In this document: in pieces, positions 7,525 to 18,379 of the stretch
Layout: each line of letters opens with the position of its first letter
How positions within the stretch are numbered: the first letter of the stretch is position 1
Notes under the pieces: generated by a model
Told to the model about the DNA's origin: nothing
Databases searched by the model: none
The model's input: the letters and a program-made list of their open reading frames with translations, nothing else
Made by a program: the position numbers and the translations under genes
Assembly: GCA_037176885.1 (NCBI GenBank)
Contig: JAWWNJ010000229.1
Span: forward strand, 62,001-126,000
DNA length: 64,000 bases
Source of the DNA: Favolaschia claudopus
Lineage: Eukaryota > Basidiomycota > Agaricomycetes > Agaricales > Mycenaceae
Reading direction: 5' to 3'

Positions 7525-9636
7525 CTAGGAGAACAGAGTCCAGTAGAGTAGGCAGAGTCCAGTAGGGTAGGGAGGAAGGAATACGACGCACCTTTCGTAC
7601 GCCTCAGCTAAGATTTTCCGATTGGAATACAAAGTGCCTGTCTTGAGGCGCATGGACCCAGTATACCAACTCACAGGCCAATTTTTCAAAGCAACCTGTA
7701 GTCCCTGAGATGGATTGCCGCGGTACCACGGGTCAATTGCTCGCTTCCACGCGCTGGCATCCCTGCCGACAGCAGGAATGAGTGCTCCAGATATTGGTGT
7801 GGCAGGGGGGCTGGAATTCTCCTCGTCGCTGCGTGGGTCGCTGGCGGACAGTGTTGGCTGGGGAAGGCGAGTCTCTGACTCGGAGATGGAGGTGGCACTG
7901 GCATGCGATGAAGAATGATTGACACGTGAAGATGGTGTCGCTGAGTCGTGAGAAGAAACGGATGTCCGATGCAGCAACAACACAGCAAGCTCCATTAGCT
8001 GAGCAGTGACTGGCGGATCCGTTTGGCCTACCTGGGAGACAATTCCATCCAATTTTGTCAAGATCTGGTTCCCGAACAGGCGAAATTCGGTTGTCGGTGG
8101 CTGAAGCTCGTTGTGCTCAGCCATGAAACTCTTGTCCGGCTGGTTGCGGAATGGGTACAGAGCATCGCCGTGACCAATCTCATAACTATGGAGTGAGTCT
8201 AACAAGTAGCGCATGAGCGTGTCTACCTATAAAAACTCATTTAGCTAAATGCAACGTTCCGAAGCAAATAAAATTACCTGCTCTCCTACAGCCCATCCAC
8301 CCCACCACCGAATAATACTCAAAGACCAACGCTGTCCCATAGGAGCGAACATGAAGCGGTACTGAGCCCCTCCACGTCGCAAGCAGTGAGTGGTAAAAAT
8401 TTTATTGATTTTCGCACCGAGAGCGAACTCGTTGATGAGTTCTTGCGCGCGGTCGTGCGTCATGGGCCTTTTTGCGTGGATGATGCCATTTGAGCTAACG
8501 AAGGGGAAGAGGTAGTCGTCCGGCTCAAAATCCCGACCCAGTAGTCGTCGATACAAGGTGCGTCAGCGGTACACATGGGAATACATGTCGATTTCGGGTG
8601 TGTCCTTTTGCTCGTAAATCTGATAGTGGTTACCTGTGAAATAGATCTCAGTCAAGCAGACAGGCATGTGTTGCATGTATCTCACTCTCAAGTGGTCCGT
8701 CATATCCTTGTTTTTGCTGCCATCCTTTACGATTATCCAGGAAGACCCCAAGATATGGCAGATAGTAGGGAGCCGGTCCCTTTCCGTCGCTAAGATCGCG
8801 CTCTTGAATTTGGCAGGTTTCAAAGTTCCTTGAGCACCGTATGAGCCGAGACTTTCAGAGTGGTAAGAGATTGAGCTTACCTCATCCAGAGAACAAATCC
8901 CGCTGACAAGAAGGCACGCATCATCCCGTGCGTGATCATTAGAAGTAGTTCCTTCGTATCCTTCGGCTTCATATCCAGCATCTCATGCGAGCACTGAGAT
9001 TGGGACCAATCCATGAACTGCCGCATGTCCCCAATTGTTGGAGCCTCAGCATGGTTCCGAGTCGCAGCTGCGCCCTTCACACGAGCTTTATTTTTGACAC
9101 ATTTGACGAAGTCGACGATTTGAGGTGCGCGGCCTGGGTTTCCTCTAACTTTTCCAGTATCTTCATCTAGTGAATATTCTCCCGTATAGTGGCCACCCGG
9201 CCTAGAATATTGTCAGAACCATGTGGAATGACAAAGAAGACCTCACAATCTGTCCCAATAATTCACCATCGCACCGTGAATTCCATCAGCTGTGGACTTT
9301 CCGTGGTCTTCTACTACACATTTTTGCGTCAAATACATCTCAAGTGCGTAGACCGAGTGTTTGTTGGGCTTCCCAGTAAATGCCTTTTCAAGAAGGTCTG
9401 TGTCGATGCCGTCTGTCAAGCTCCCGGGGCTCTTCTTCTCTTGAGACCTTCGCTCGGCCACCACATCTTTCAAGATTTTAATACCTCTGTCATAATACCC
9501 TTTGTAATTATTTTTAATGTTCTTTGCTCTCCCGAATTCATCTTGCAGAGCTGCTTTCTTTTCTCGTAGGGTCTTTGAATTTTCAGTGGTGGCTTTTTGT
9601 GTTTTCGGAGGAGGGTTTTTTTTTGGCTTTAGGCAT
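7525..9636 (-). pseudogene. Crypton-like tyrosine recombinase, five exons, one in-frame stop
   Basis: Exons at 9636-9247, 9201-8828+ (exon 2 to 8881), 8828-8686, 8633-8278 and 8226-7525 join through GT-AG introns of 45-52 nt. The product has a basic start, a helical N-domain (K-H-S-V-Y-A-L-E-M-Y), then a tyrosine-recombinase core: first Arg in F-V-L-W-M-R-N, Lys in R-K-G-W-Q-Q, H-x-x-R in T-H-C-L-R-R-G-G, Trp in R-W-W-G-G-W and the likely nucleophile in M-R-Y-L-L-D. This architecture resembles tyrosine recombinases common in agaricomycete genomes and Crypton elements. Two lesions are visible: a run of nine A near 9621 puts the ATG at 9636 out of frame (eight would fit), and TGA at 8563-8565 replaces what is usually Trp. 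The last part is a disordered Ser/Pro region and a conserved W-Y-x-G tail. Likely recently inactivated. Confidence 0.82.
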
Positions 9637-9878
9637 TGGAGTCAAGCAGCCTAGCAGCGGGCGTGGCAGAGATTCTAGAGAAGAGATAGCAAGGTGGCGA
9701 CGGAGGTAGTACTGGCTGTCTCTGGTTTCTTAGGGGCCCACATTTGTCTCGGTCTCGGTTAACACAAAATTTAAATTTGGACATTACATGAATCTATGCG
9801 ACAGCCTATTTGAAGATCGACCTACGCGACACTGAGTACAGGATGAAGATCTAGTGAGCAAAAAAGGATGTTCCTGAG

Positions 9879-11225
9879 CTACGTCAAGTCAATGACCTCC
9901 ACCTCCATTGTGCTGGTGTCGGTCTCATCGTCTTCCTCAACCGTCAGATCAACAAATCCGAGGTGCTGACGGCCACGGCGTTGCGCCAGCTGACGTTGAC
10001 AACGCTTTGACGAGAAAGGATTATTCTAATTAAATATTCATCATGAGAACCGTTCGAGTGTTAGGATGATGCAGACTCACCGACTTGTCTTTGAATTGCT
10101 GTACCACAGACTGACTTGAGATCCACACCGCGATTGTAGCGCTTGACGATCCCGCGGCGGAGGCAGGAGCAACGAGTCGCGACAGCACTCGGCGGGTCAA
10201 TACATGGACGACAATCTTCACCTGGTACATGACAAGACCAGGTTGCACTTCCCGCTCAGCTACAATGTCCAGAAAGGACGACAGCCCCGGATGCTCGTCG
10301 TCAACACGACCGAGCACAACATGCTGGTGGAGCTGATGATTCAAGTCAAATGGCTAATATCATCGTCAGATACTCGTGCTCACAAAAAGTGATGGCGTCG
10401 CTGTTTTTTCACATTTCTGGACGCTATATGAACGCCTTTGCCCAAATCAAAGCGCTTGGCAGTGTAGAATTCTTACGCGCATATTCCCAGAAACATGATT
10501 TGATTAATAAACTGTGATGCGCGATCAAATGTCCGAAAAAGGCAAAACACAGGAAGAATCAGGCGTCGAAATTTGTCAACAATGTCAGTCGGCTTCCACC
10601 CAAATTTCTTCTTGAGGAAGAGGGCAAGCTCGGGGAGTGAAGCTAGCTTGACGCGCCAATTTTTAGTATTGAGAGGGATGTAGCCGTCAGACCAGGACGT
10701 AGTGGGTTTGGCGTAAAGATTCAAGACCTTGATCCTTGGGAAATTATCGGGAAGCTGGGCTGCAAGGGATTTCTGCTTGGACTTCAAGTGCCCGCGTGCA
10801 TTGGTTGCGAGTTCCGCTCGAACATCCTCTCGCCAGCTGACAAGGAATTGTTGTAGTCCATCAGCAGACATGGTTTGCGTGGCGGCAAGAAGGCTGTCGC
10901 CAAAGCCGGAGCGTGCAAGCCCATGTGCAATGCTCATTCCGCACTTCGGGAGACCAACCTGCGCCAAAATCAACGGGGATGTATCACTTGAAGAACGAAG
11001 AAAGTATCAGAACTGTATCACAATATGAGAGAACAGACGCACCATAAATCAACGCCTACCCGTAGCAAACCAAGTTCTCGTCGTTTGTCGGACAGCCCTT
11101 CATCAGCGGCGAGTTGCTTGAAGGAAATGACCTCCGCAGTTGGATCAGCAATCTGGGATATGCGTCAACAACGAAGCAAGAAGAATGCATGGAGGGTATA
11201 CCTTCCAATAATCTGGGATCCCCAT
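9879..11225 (-). pseudogene. GEN1/YEN1-like XPG-family nuclease, catalytic middle deleted
   Basis: The first exon (11225-11202) encodes M-G-I-P-D-Y-W-K, the usual start of XPG/Rad2 nucleases; exon 2 (11152-11043) ends in L-R-V-G-V-D-L. The next exon (from 10958) begins directly with V-G-L-P-K-C-G-M-S-I-A-H-G-L-A-R, the helix-hairpin-helix part that follows the nuclease core, then a W-R ... E-L-A-T-N segment and a chromodomain-like stretch. About 150-200 residues including the acidic active-site cluster are therefore missing. Later frames (about 10344-10080, then 10004-9879) fit the C-terminus, which ends in V-I-D-L-T, a SUMO-interaction-like motif. GEN1/YEN1 proteins cut Holliday junctions; this copy should be catalytically dead. 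Exon limits between 10500 and 10350 are unresolved. Confidence 0.72.
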
Positions 11226-11591
11226 CGTTGGAAGAGCAGAAGAGTAATCCTGTCTCGGTAGTGGAACCTGCCCAGTTGGCGATCGGATTTGAGCCGCGGC
11301 AAACGAAACCTTGTGCTGGACGTTCAAGACGCGGCAATGGGAGGAGATGCTCGACGAGCGCACAGGGCGGTGCTCGGTCTAGTGAACATGGATGTGAGCG
11401 TCTACCATGCAATCAGAAAAGAAAAGATTTTATACGCACCTGATCTACTGCGACTTGACCTTGAGAACACCCAAGAGCGCTACCTGCTTTTCGAAGGAAC
11501 AGCAAGCGCAGCACTGTAGACGATGAAATTAACAGGCTGTAATCGGATGGCCAAGGACACAGACCGACCTTGTAACCTATAACAGCAGTCA
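11226..11591. other. Upstream region of the GEN1-like gene
   Basis: No supported frame. It lies between the nuclease start codon and the left border of the nested copia element, and may hold the old promoter. Confidence 0.35.
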
Positions 11592-11596
11592 ATTGC

Positions 11597-11761
11597 TGTT
11601 GTAATGTAGACACCAGATGGAAGCCGAAAAGGCAATGGGAGCACCAGATGGGAGGCGAAAAGCCCTGTCACATTGTCACGTAGTAACTATATATGTGACA
11701 GAGTACGAAAAAGGAAAGCGACACCGTCTGTACCAAACTGCACCAAACACCACGTTCAACA
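11597..11761 (-). repeat. 3' LTR of the gag-only copia element
   Basis: 165 bp with TG...CA ends; on the minus strand it starts TGTTGAACGTGG directly after GGTGGGAG. Outer flank ATTGC. Confidence 0.85.
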
Positions 11762-11880
11762 CTCCCACCTGGGACAGACGGAAAGCCAACACAAAGAAAA
11801 ACCAAATACTCCCACCGAGTTCAAGAATCCAACTCCCACCAAATCCAACACAAATCCTGCTCCCACCCAATTCCATCAAG
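11762..11880 (-). repeat. Fourfold polypurine-tract-like motif GGTGGGAG
   Basis: On the minus strand GGTGGGAG (or GGGTGGGAG) occurs four times within about 110 bp between the gag stop and the 3' LTR; the last copy abuts the LTR and is the likely true plus-strand primer. Confidence 0.75.
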
Positions 11881-12872
11881 TCCGATGCGGAGGCCGCATG
11901 TGGGGGGGCAAATCGGAGGAAATTTCACCGTACTGCTCCCCAACATGTTTCCCCCAAAGCTCAAGGAAGGTCTCAGGGTCAAGACCAGCATCGAGGGCAG
12001 TTGCAAAGGCAGCCTTGTGGGACTGCGGAGCACGTACATTGGAATTGATCCAATCCTTGACAAAAGCCGGCATGGTGTGCATGCACTTGTGAGCGATGTG
12101 ACCAGTGCGACCGCAGCGATGGCAGTTTGAGCTAGTGGGATCGCACCACCGATAACCCTGTGAGTCCTGGGAAAAGCCGTCTGCGGAGATGGTGCCGGTG
12201 AGGGGAGAGGAGGATTTGGCGGCAAGGGCGGTACAAGGAGGAGGATGAGGAAGACCGCGAGCCAAAAAAGCGAGGGGGCTAAAGCCATCATCCTCCTGCT
12301 TAATCCCAGGGTCGCCGGATGATGCGGTGAGAAGGTCAGTGACCTCCTTGAGTGTAGGCTCCGTAGCGCGAGCGAGAAGAACAGTGCGAACAGCGCTAAA
12401 TGAGGGGTGGAGGTTGATGAGAAGAAGATCCTTGTGATAGGTCTCATTGATGGCGACGTTCATGGCGGTGAGCTTCTTAACAGCATCAGCCATGGCACGA
12501 ATGTACACAGAGACCTCCTTGGTAGCATCATGCCGAATAGCAATGAGCTCCGCATGGCCAAAGATACGGTTGGTCATGGTCGATTTCTCGAAATGACCCT
12601 TGAGAGCTTTGTATGCGGCAGTGGCTGAGACCAAGTCCTCAACAAGATACTGGAAGTCATCATGGACATGGGAGTAGAGGTGGGGGACGATCATACGATC
12701 CAGGACAATATAATCAGCTTCGGTACCTGGTCCAGCATCGAGAACCCAGAGAGCATCAGGCTCAAGAAGGAAGATCCGGAATTTCTTCACAAACGTCGCC
12801 CAGTTAGACCCATCAAGTGTGACGGTGAGGGTACATAGCAGTGAGGGCAGAGGTGATAGCAGGGGGAGCCAT
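11876..12872 (-). pseudogene. Ty1/copia Gag with zinc knuckle, one frameshift near the start
   Basis: The ATG at 12872 opens M-A-P-P-A-I-T-S-A-L and, after a one-base shift near 12825, continues with L-D-G-S-N-W-A-T-F and an uninterrupted 300-codon frame. Landmarks are a UBN2-type capsid region (Y-K-A-L-K-G-H-F-E-K-S, then L-L-L-I-N-L-H-P-S-F) and a CCHC zinc knuckle C-x2-C-x4-H-x4-C (C-H-R-C-G-R-T-G-H-I-A-H-K-C). Gag packages element RNA. No protease, integrase or reverse transcriptase follows; the frame ends just before the repeated purine tracts. Confidence 0.85.
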
Positions 12873-12949
12873 GTGATCGTGGGGAAGTGCTACGTGTTAC
12901 ACGTGACGTGACAGGAATGCGCAGCAGGAGAAAGGTCAAGATCCAGAAA

Positions 12950-13458
12950 CAGTGTTGGAATTAAGGGTTAACCCTTAAGTTAAGTTAAGCCTTAATTTGC
13001 CCTTAAGTTCAGGCCTTAGCTTCAATTGTCGACGGACTTAAGCCTTAATTAAGGGTTAATGATCGATTATGTAACACTCTTTTCGCCCAGTTGAACCAAC
13101 TTGAAGCTGACAATAGCTGAGAAGGCTCCGAAGAGCCTTTTGTTTTGCAGGGAAACATCTGAAAAAGCATTGTAAATGTACAAAACAGTCTCAATTTTAT
13201 TTGCTGTTCCTTGGATGAAATTTTAGCGATGAATTATTTCTAAGTCCAGTGCGTGAATGAAGGTCCCCGGGAAGTTTCAAGGGATCTGAGAGGCAAAGAC
13301 TTGCATTTTGTTCACTTAGAGGTGGTCCTGGCTTGCGCAGAAAAAAATTAAACAGCCCTTAACTTGACCCTTAATTTGCCCTTAATATTAACCCCTAGTT
13401 AAGCTTAAGGCCTGAGCTTCAAATTTTACCCTTATTAACCCCTTAAATTCCAACACTG
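12950..13458. mobile_element. hAT-type MITE (CAGTGTTGGAATT ends), copy 1
   Basis: The 509-bp element has long inverted ends rich in TTAAGGG and matches, in opposite orientation, the copy at 26471-26977. That copy has a perfect 8-bp duplication, which identifies the hAT type. Here the flanks are TCCAGAAA on the left and TG followed by ACCAGAAA on the right, so the duplication is imperfect. It lies in the copia element between LARD and gag. Confidence 0.82.
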
Positions 13459-14515
13459 TGACCAGAAAGCTTAGTCTGTTGTTGACCGCGATCGCTTGCA
13501 CGGTCGCCCGTGTTAGTACCAATCGTCGGAGTTCCAATATATTCCCACGCCTTGCTCCCTTGCTTTCAACGTTCTGCAGCCTCCATAAACAAACTTTTGC
13601 TGGGGAAGTACCTTCTATGGTATATCTCAACAGGTCTATCCAATAAAATTCATGATATTCTTGCCTGAATGAACCCAATTGAACGACCCATCAGTTTGAC
13701 AGGCTTTGTCAGCCGATTCTGAATCTCGTCGTCGCTGTAAGGGCAACAGCTGCCAGGGCCTGAGGCCCGAGGTACTCAAGAGTCCAACAAGCACTGGGCA
13801 GAGGGAGAATCCTTAGTGGGCTAGCTACAACAAGAGGAAGAGTGTCTACTCACCTGGGCAGAGGGAGAATCCTTAGAGAACAGAGTAAGGAGTCTCCATG
13901 CCCAGGCGTCACAGTAAAAGGGCGCGTGACGCGTGACTTCTCACGGTGCGTGGGAACTATGTAGTAGCACAGCATCTATGATGTGATATCAATGATCAGA
14001 TGATCCAACAGTAGCAGGGAGCCAGGGATAGGGAGGATCACAATACTGGTCCAGAGATCGTAGACCGACGAAGGCCCGAAGATACCCTGTGGTCCGGGGA
14101 GCGTGGAAAACCGGAGCCGGAGTCCGGAGGGCCGGAGCTCGGGGAACCGGGGGAATAGAGCCCAGGGAACCCGGGAAGGGCGCTAGAGCCAGGGCGAGAC
14201 AGCAGGAGCATCGAGGCTTGGGTGACAGAACCGCTGGGGCTTGGCCCAGCTCCGGGGGAGCGTGGGAAGCCGGGCCGGGGACCGGGGGACCGGAGCCGGA
14301 AGGCCGGAGGTCCGGACGACCAGAGCTCGGGGTACCAGAGCTCTCGGAGGGCTAGAAGTCTGACCGGAAGACCAGTAGGGAACCGGGTTGCGCTGAGCAC
14401 TAGCTGTAGGAGCGCAGGGTCGACAGGAGTCTGTCGAGGAGGGGAACGGGGGGTCGGAAGGAGGAAGGTGTGACAAAGGGGGAAGTCTGGAGGGAGTAGC
14501 GTTCCCAAGAAGGCT

Positions 14516-15594
14516 TGTCGCAAATTTATTTATTTTGTTATCGGGCCCGACCGCCCGATCGGGCGCAATAAGCATACGATAGGCGTCCTATATTGCCCGA
14601 TAACCGCCCGACAGTGCCCGATCGGGATGCTATCAGGACGCTATCAGGACACTATAGGGTACGATGGGGTGTTCCGCGAACATAAGTAATTTGGTGAACT
14701 TGTAATCGACACTTGGATGCCCTACCTGCAAGCTTTGACTGAATGTTTCACTGCTTCCAAAAAGCCGACTCCTTCTGTTCAAAAACCGGACGTTGCTTGC
14801 GGTGCTTTATATTCATTCGAGTAATTGCAGTGAATGGCGAGGGCAGTGGTGGGGACGAGAATGAGGATCAGAATGTAAGCGAGCGTGAAGACAACGCTTC
14901 GCCGCAGTAACCAGTCAATGTTATAAATACCTTGCAAATTTTTGCCGTCGCGAAATCTTCAGCGCTACTGATCTTCGCCAGCTTGCAATAACATTGAGAT
15001 GGTACGGGCAGGAACTCGGCAAAATTTGGGAGGACGAGGAAGGACGCGGGGGTGCCATGGAAGTGAGAGAGACGTTGGAGAGACGAGGAGGTCATGACGA
15101 CCGTAAGGCAAGTGTCATTTGTTTGGCAATGCTTGGCTGTGGAGCCAACCCAATATGTTGGAGTTCGTTCCACCACTATTTAATGCGCGCGTGGGGCAGT
15201 GGTAAGGTCCTCAAATTAGTGATTCTCCACGTCGGTTCGACTCCAGCTACTAACAACTTACTCACCCTTTAAAATTGAATTGAAAATTGAACATTGAACA
15301 GCATTAACGCAAGTCCATTACATCCATTACAAAAATGAAACAGTACTACAGTGCCATTACAACAGCAGGTAACAAATGAAGTAAATAATTCCTTTACATT
15401 TTCGTTATTTTGTGGGCTCCTGAGACCGTGCCCGATAGGTTGTTATAGGGCTGTCGGGCCATCGGTCGCGATCGTGCCTGATTGCGCCCGAGTCCTCCCT
15501 ATAGGGTAGGTGTCGGGCCGATGGCCCGAAGGCTCCCGATAACAACCGATCGGGCACGATCGGGCCCAACAACAAAATAAATAAATTTGCGACA
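14516..15594. mobile_element. Non-autonomous DNA transposon with TGTCGCAAATTT ends and CCCGATCGGG palindromes
   Basis: Inverted ends TGTCGCAAATTTATTTA (over 25 bp in all) are flanked by CT on both sides; the intact LTR at 18380-19214 shows a single CT at this site, so the duplication is 2 bp. Both subterminal regions (14540-14640 and 15425-15570) are packed with CCCGATCGGG-type palindromes and GCCCGA units. The centre has no transposase. Superfamily unresolved: 2 bp that is not TA is unusual. Confidence 0.85.
15190..15255 (+). other. tRNA-like box A/box B sequence
   Basis: GTGGGGCAGTGGTAAGG (box A-like) lies about 40 bp before GGTTCGACTCC (perfect box B). No convincing acceptor stem pairs, so this is a tRNA relic or a SINE head within the TIR element rather than a functional tRNA. 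A similar box B is at 37865-37876. Confidence 0.35.
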
Positions 15595-15651
15595 CTGGAG
15601 TGATGCAAGGAATAGCGGAGCGGGTCGGGGAAGCGGGGGGTTCCCCTGACA

Positions 15652-18379
15652 TCAGCCCCACTTCAGAATGTGGCGACCCGACACATCCAAAGCAGAGAGC
15701 GCAGAGCAAACTCGAAGGGACAAAGACACAGCCCCGCTTCACGCTTTGCGACGACCCGGCGCGAAGTGACACAAAAGGGAGTGTGGGAGGGGAAAAAAAA
15801 GGTCATGCCTCCCTTGCCCACAGGTCTCCGTCATGCGCTCTTCGACCATTGAGCTACGGTCGGCGCTTTGCCTTGTACACTGCTTCTCAGATGCCCAAGT
15901 CTTCAGCATGACCCTCAAGGAGTAGGCAGACATATCCTGTCCCGCCACTCCTTGATATTGTACTGGTCAGTGCTTAGGCTTGTACATCCTCTCAGCTGTC
16001 CAATCCTGCAGCAGTCCACTGACCCGCAGAGTGTGGCCAGTAGTCGCTACGCTCCTACTATACTCTCTGCGCAAAGGGGGGAGAGTAACAGGTATGGAGC
16101 TCCAAATGTCGCTCCTGTAGGAGGAAGCTCCCTCTTGTCGCTTCCTCAGCTCTACCCCTTCCAGCCCACCTTCACAGTGTGGCGCCTCGACACACACATC
16201 CGGTGGGGCCTATGGCCACAGCGGAAAAAAAAATTGGATGGTGGTCACAGGGTGCACTGGGAGGTTGTACGAGGGCTGGAGGTATCCGCCATGCCGTCTA
16301 GAATGTCGGGGCACACTGCACCGCACGTAGCGGACAGCAGCACCTAGCGGTGCAACGACACGGGGATAGAACCAAAACAACCGCCTTCCTGCTGCTAGCC
16401 AAGGTGTTACAAGCCGATCAACGGGATCGGCCATCACATGGTCAACTCAAGGCCCCAGTTCCCACCGGGGCTCGTAGAGAACGTAGCCGGACGGATATAG
16501 GCCCATGGAAACACAACATAGGGAGCGGCAGCAGGATGGCAAGGAAGGGTTGGTGGTTCAAGAAGGGCGCAAGGGATTGACACCGTGCCCAATGCCTAAT
16601 AGGGCGGAGGCCAAGAGACGCTCCTAATGTTGCGGCATCGTGCACAAGGCTACCTTGATACACATGGCTGCGCTGGGTATTCCAAGATGCCGCAGGTCGA
16701 GGACACAAAAGCTAGCTCAACCATCACGCACGTACCGTGACTAGGGGTGTGCGGAGGCATAACGTAGGGTAGCAGCGCAAACAATGGCAGGGCAAGGTAC
16801 CTCGTCGACATGACATCCAGCCAAATATACCAAGACGCCGCAAGCCGGCTTTGAAGGCCGGCCATCACGCATGCACCATGACTAGGGGTGTGCGGAGACG
16901 TAACGTAGGAAAGTGGCGTGAGTGGCAGGCCGAGTCAACGGAAGGAGGGGGGAGGACAAATGTGGTGGACGTAAGAGACCCATTAGTGACCCAATGTAGA
17001 GCATGGTGGGAGAAGGACTAGGAGCGGTTAGTGAAGGGGGGGGGGAGGAATGAGCCCCCCTTCACTGGATTTGAGACACCGCTCGCAGTGTCTCATGCGC
17101 AAGTCATCGTAGGTGAAGGGGACGAGGGACGAGCCCCCCTTCACCAGATTGGAAGACGAAGACGGCCATTGTGAGTAGGGTGAAGGGCGGCTTGAGAGAT
17201 AAGCCCCCCTTCACCAGAGAGGTTCTACTGACAAGAGGGCGGAACACTATGCACTAGGTGGACATGGTGAAGACAGGCGAGAGGAGGCGAGCCCCCCTTC
17301 ACCAGGCAGAGTCTACCTAAAGTGCAGCGGTGCGCATGAGCAAGGAGCCCCACAGCGAGCATCACAGGGGGGAGGTCAGAATCAACCTTCCCACCTTGAA
17401 ATCAAATGACGCGGCGTATGGAGCCCCCCTTCATGATTGCGACCACGCAATACGAGACAACAGTATCAAGACGAATCATGAATCCCCGCCGTCAACGCCA
17501 CCGCTGCCGCGGGGACGCTACATTGGACAAACACACAGACGCCAGGACACAGAGTCAAGGGGATGGGATGGAGAGTGGAAGGGAAGGGTGCGAGTCAGAC
17601 ACCAGGCTGCAGAGAAGGCAGCGGATGGCCCCCAGCAAGCCCAGACATAAGCTTCCCGCTCTTGCACAAACGCACGAGTACCCAGAGAAAGCAGATAAAG
17701 ATGTATAGTTGGCTACAGCCTGCACGATAGGAGAATCCTTCGAAGGAAGGGGGTGGCAACTGTAGCAGCTCGACGAGCTGCCAGCAACGAGTTGCCCCGC
17801 CACCCAATCTCCATGCAGACTGCAGGCGCTCAGAGGTCCCTAGGCACCGGCGGACACCCCTAAGGACGGGGAGGCCGGGGAGATATGGACTTGAGCAACC
17901 TTGCAACTCTCGACAGTGCTCCCTCCAAGCCACACCCACGAAGGCAAGAGGAAAGGAAGCTCACCGGTCAAGAGGGGGAGTGAGACTCGAGGCCAGACGA
18001 CACAAGAACAGGCCCAAGGTCACAGAGGGAGAGGGGAAGGAGTAGTCGAAGTGCCAGTGTGAGCCAGTGACGAGCAGTGGCATCTGACACGAGCCTAAAC
18101 GGCAGTTAGCCACACACAAGAAGAGGAGAAGTCGACGAGAGGTGGCAAATGCCGAGGAGGGGGTCCATGGGATGCAGGAGGGAAAGGGAAGAAGACTTTC
18201 AGTGGTAGACACACACACCATACTTGTGTTGCAGTCCCAAAACCCAAATCCTACACCAAGCCATGGGGCAGAGGCTACTCAGCGACCTCCATGCCCAAAG
18301 AATGCACCAAGATGGTCTGCTACTCTTGTGAGGACAGAGGAGGAGGGAATAGGGTCCGCTATTGGTGACTCTGTTCTGC
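15652..18379 (-). other. LARD interior, non-coding, with a hairpin array
   Basis: No gag, protease or polymerase motif was found on either strand. Near 15835-15865 the minus strand carries a tRNA box-A-like sequence (TAGCTCAATGG) but no box B. From 17030 to 17433 the motif GAGCCCCCCTTCACC recurs five times, four of them paired with an upstream inverted GGTGAAGGGG. Such conserved non-coding interiors in LARDs are generally thought to hold packaging or dimerisation signals; that role is inferred here. Confidence 0.6.
17030..17433. repeat. Array of GGTGAAGGGG / CCCCTTCACC hairpins
   Basis: Hairpin 1: arms 17030-17041 and 17055-17066 (12 bp). Hairpin 2: 17112-17121 and 17136-17145 (10 bp). Hairpin 3: 17179-17193 and 17201-17215 (15 bp, one mismatch). 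Hairpin 4: 17265-17272 and 17297-17304. A fifth right arm alone is at 17421-17433. Right arms are spaced about 70-90 bp, then 130 bp. Confidence 0.75.

Larger units (their letters stand above)
13736..15651 (-). repeat. 3' LTR of the LARD, interrupted by a DNA element
   Basis: GC-rich with many CCGGAG-type units. It is split at 14516-15594 by a TIR element; the other LTR at 18380 shows the empty site. The long GC-rich frames inside it are duplicated in the other LTR and have no protein features. Confidence 0.88.

Noticed and set aside
15190..15255. Functional tRNA gene
   Set aside because: Box A and B are present but acceptor and anticodon stems do not pair.
17030..17433. Regularly spaced repeats resembling a CRISPR array
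   Set aside because: Repeats are self-complementary hairpin pairs with variable spacing in a eukaryotic LTR element, without cas genes.
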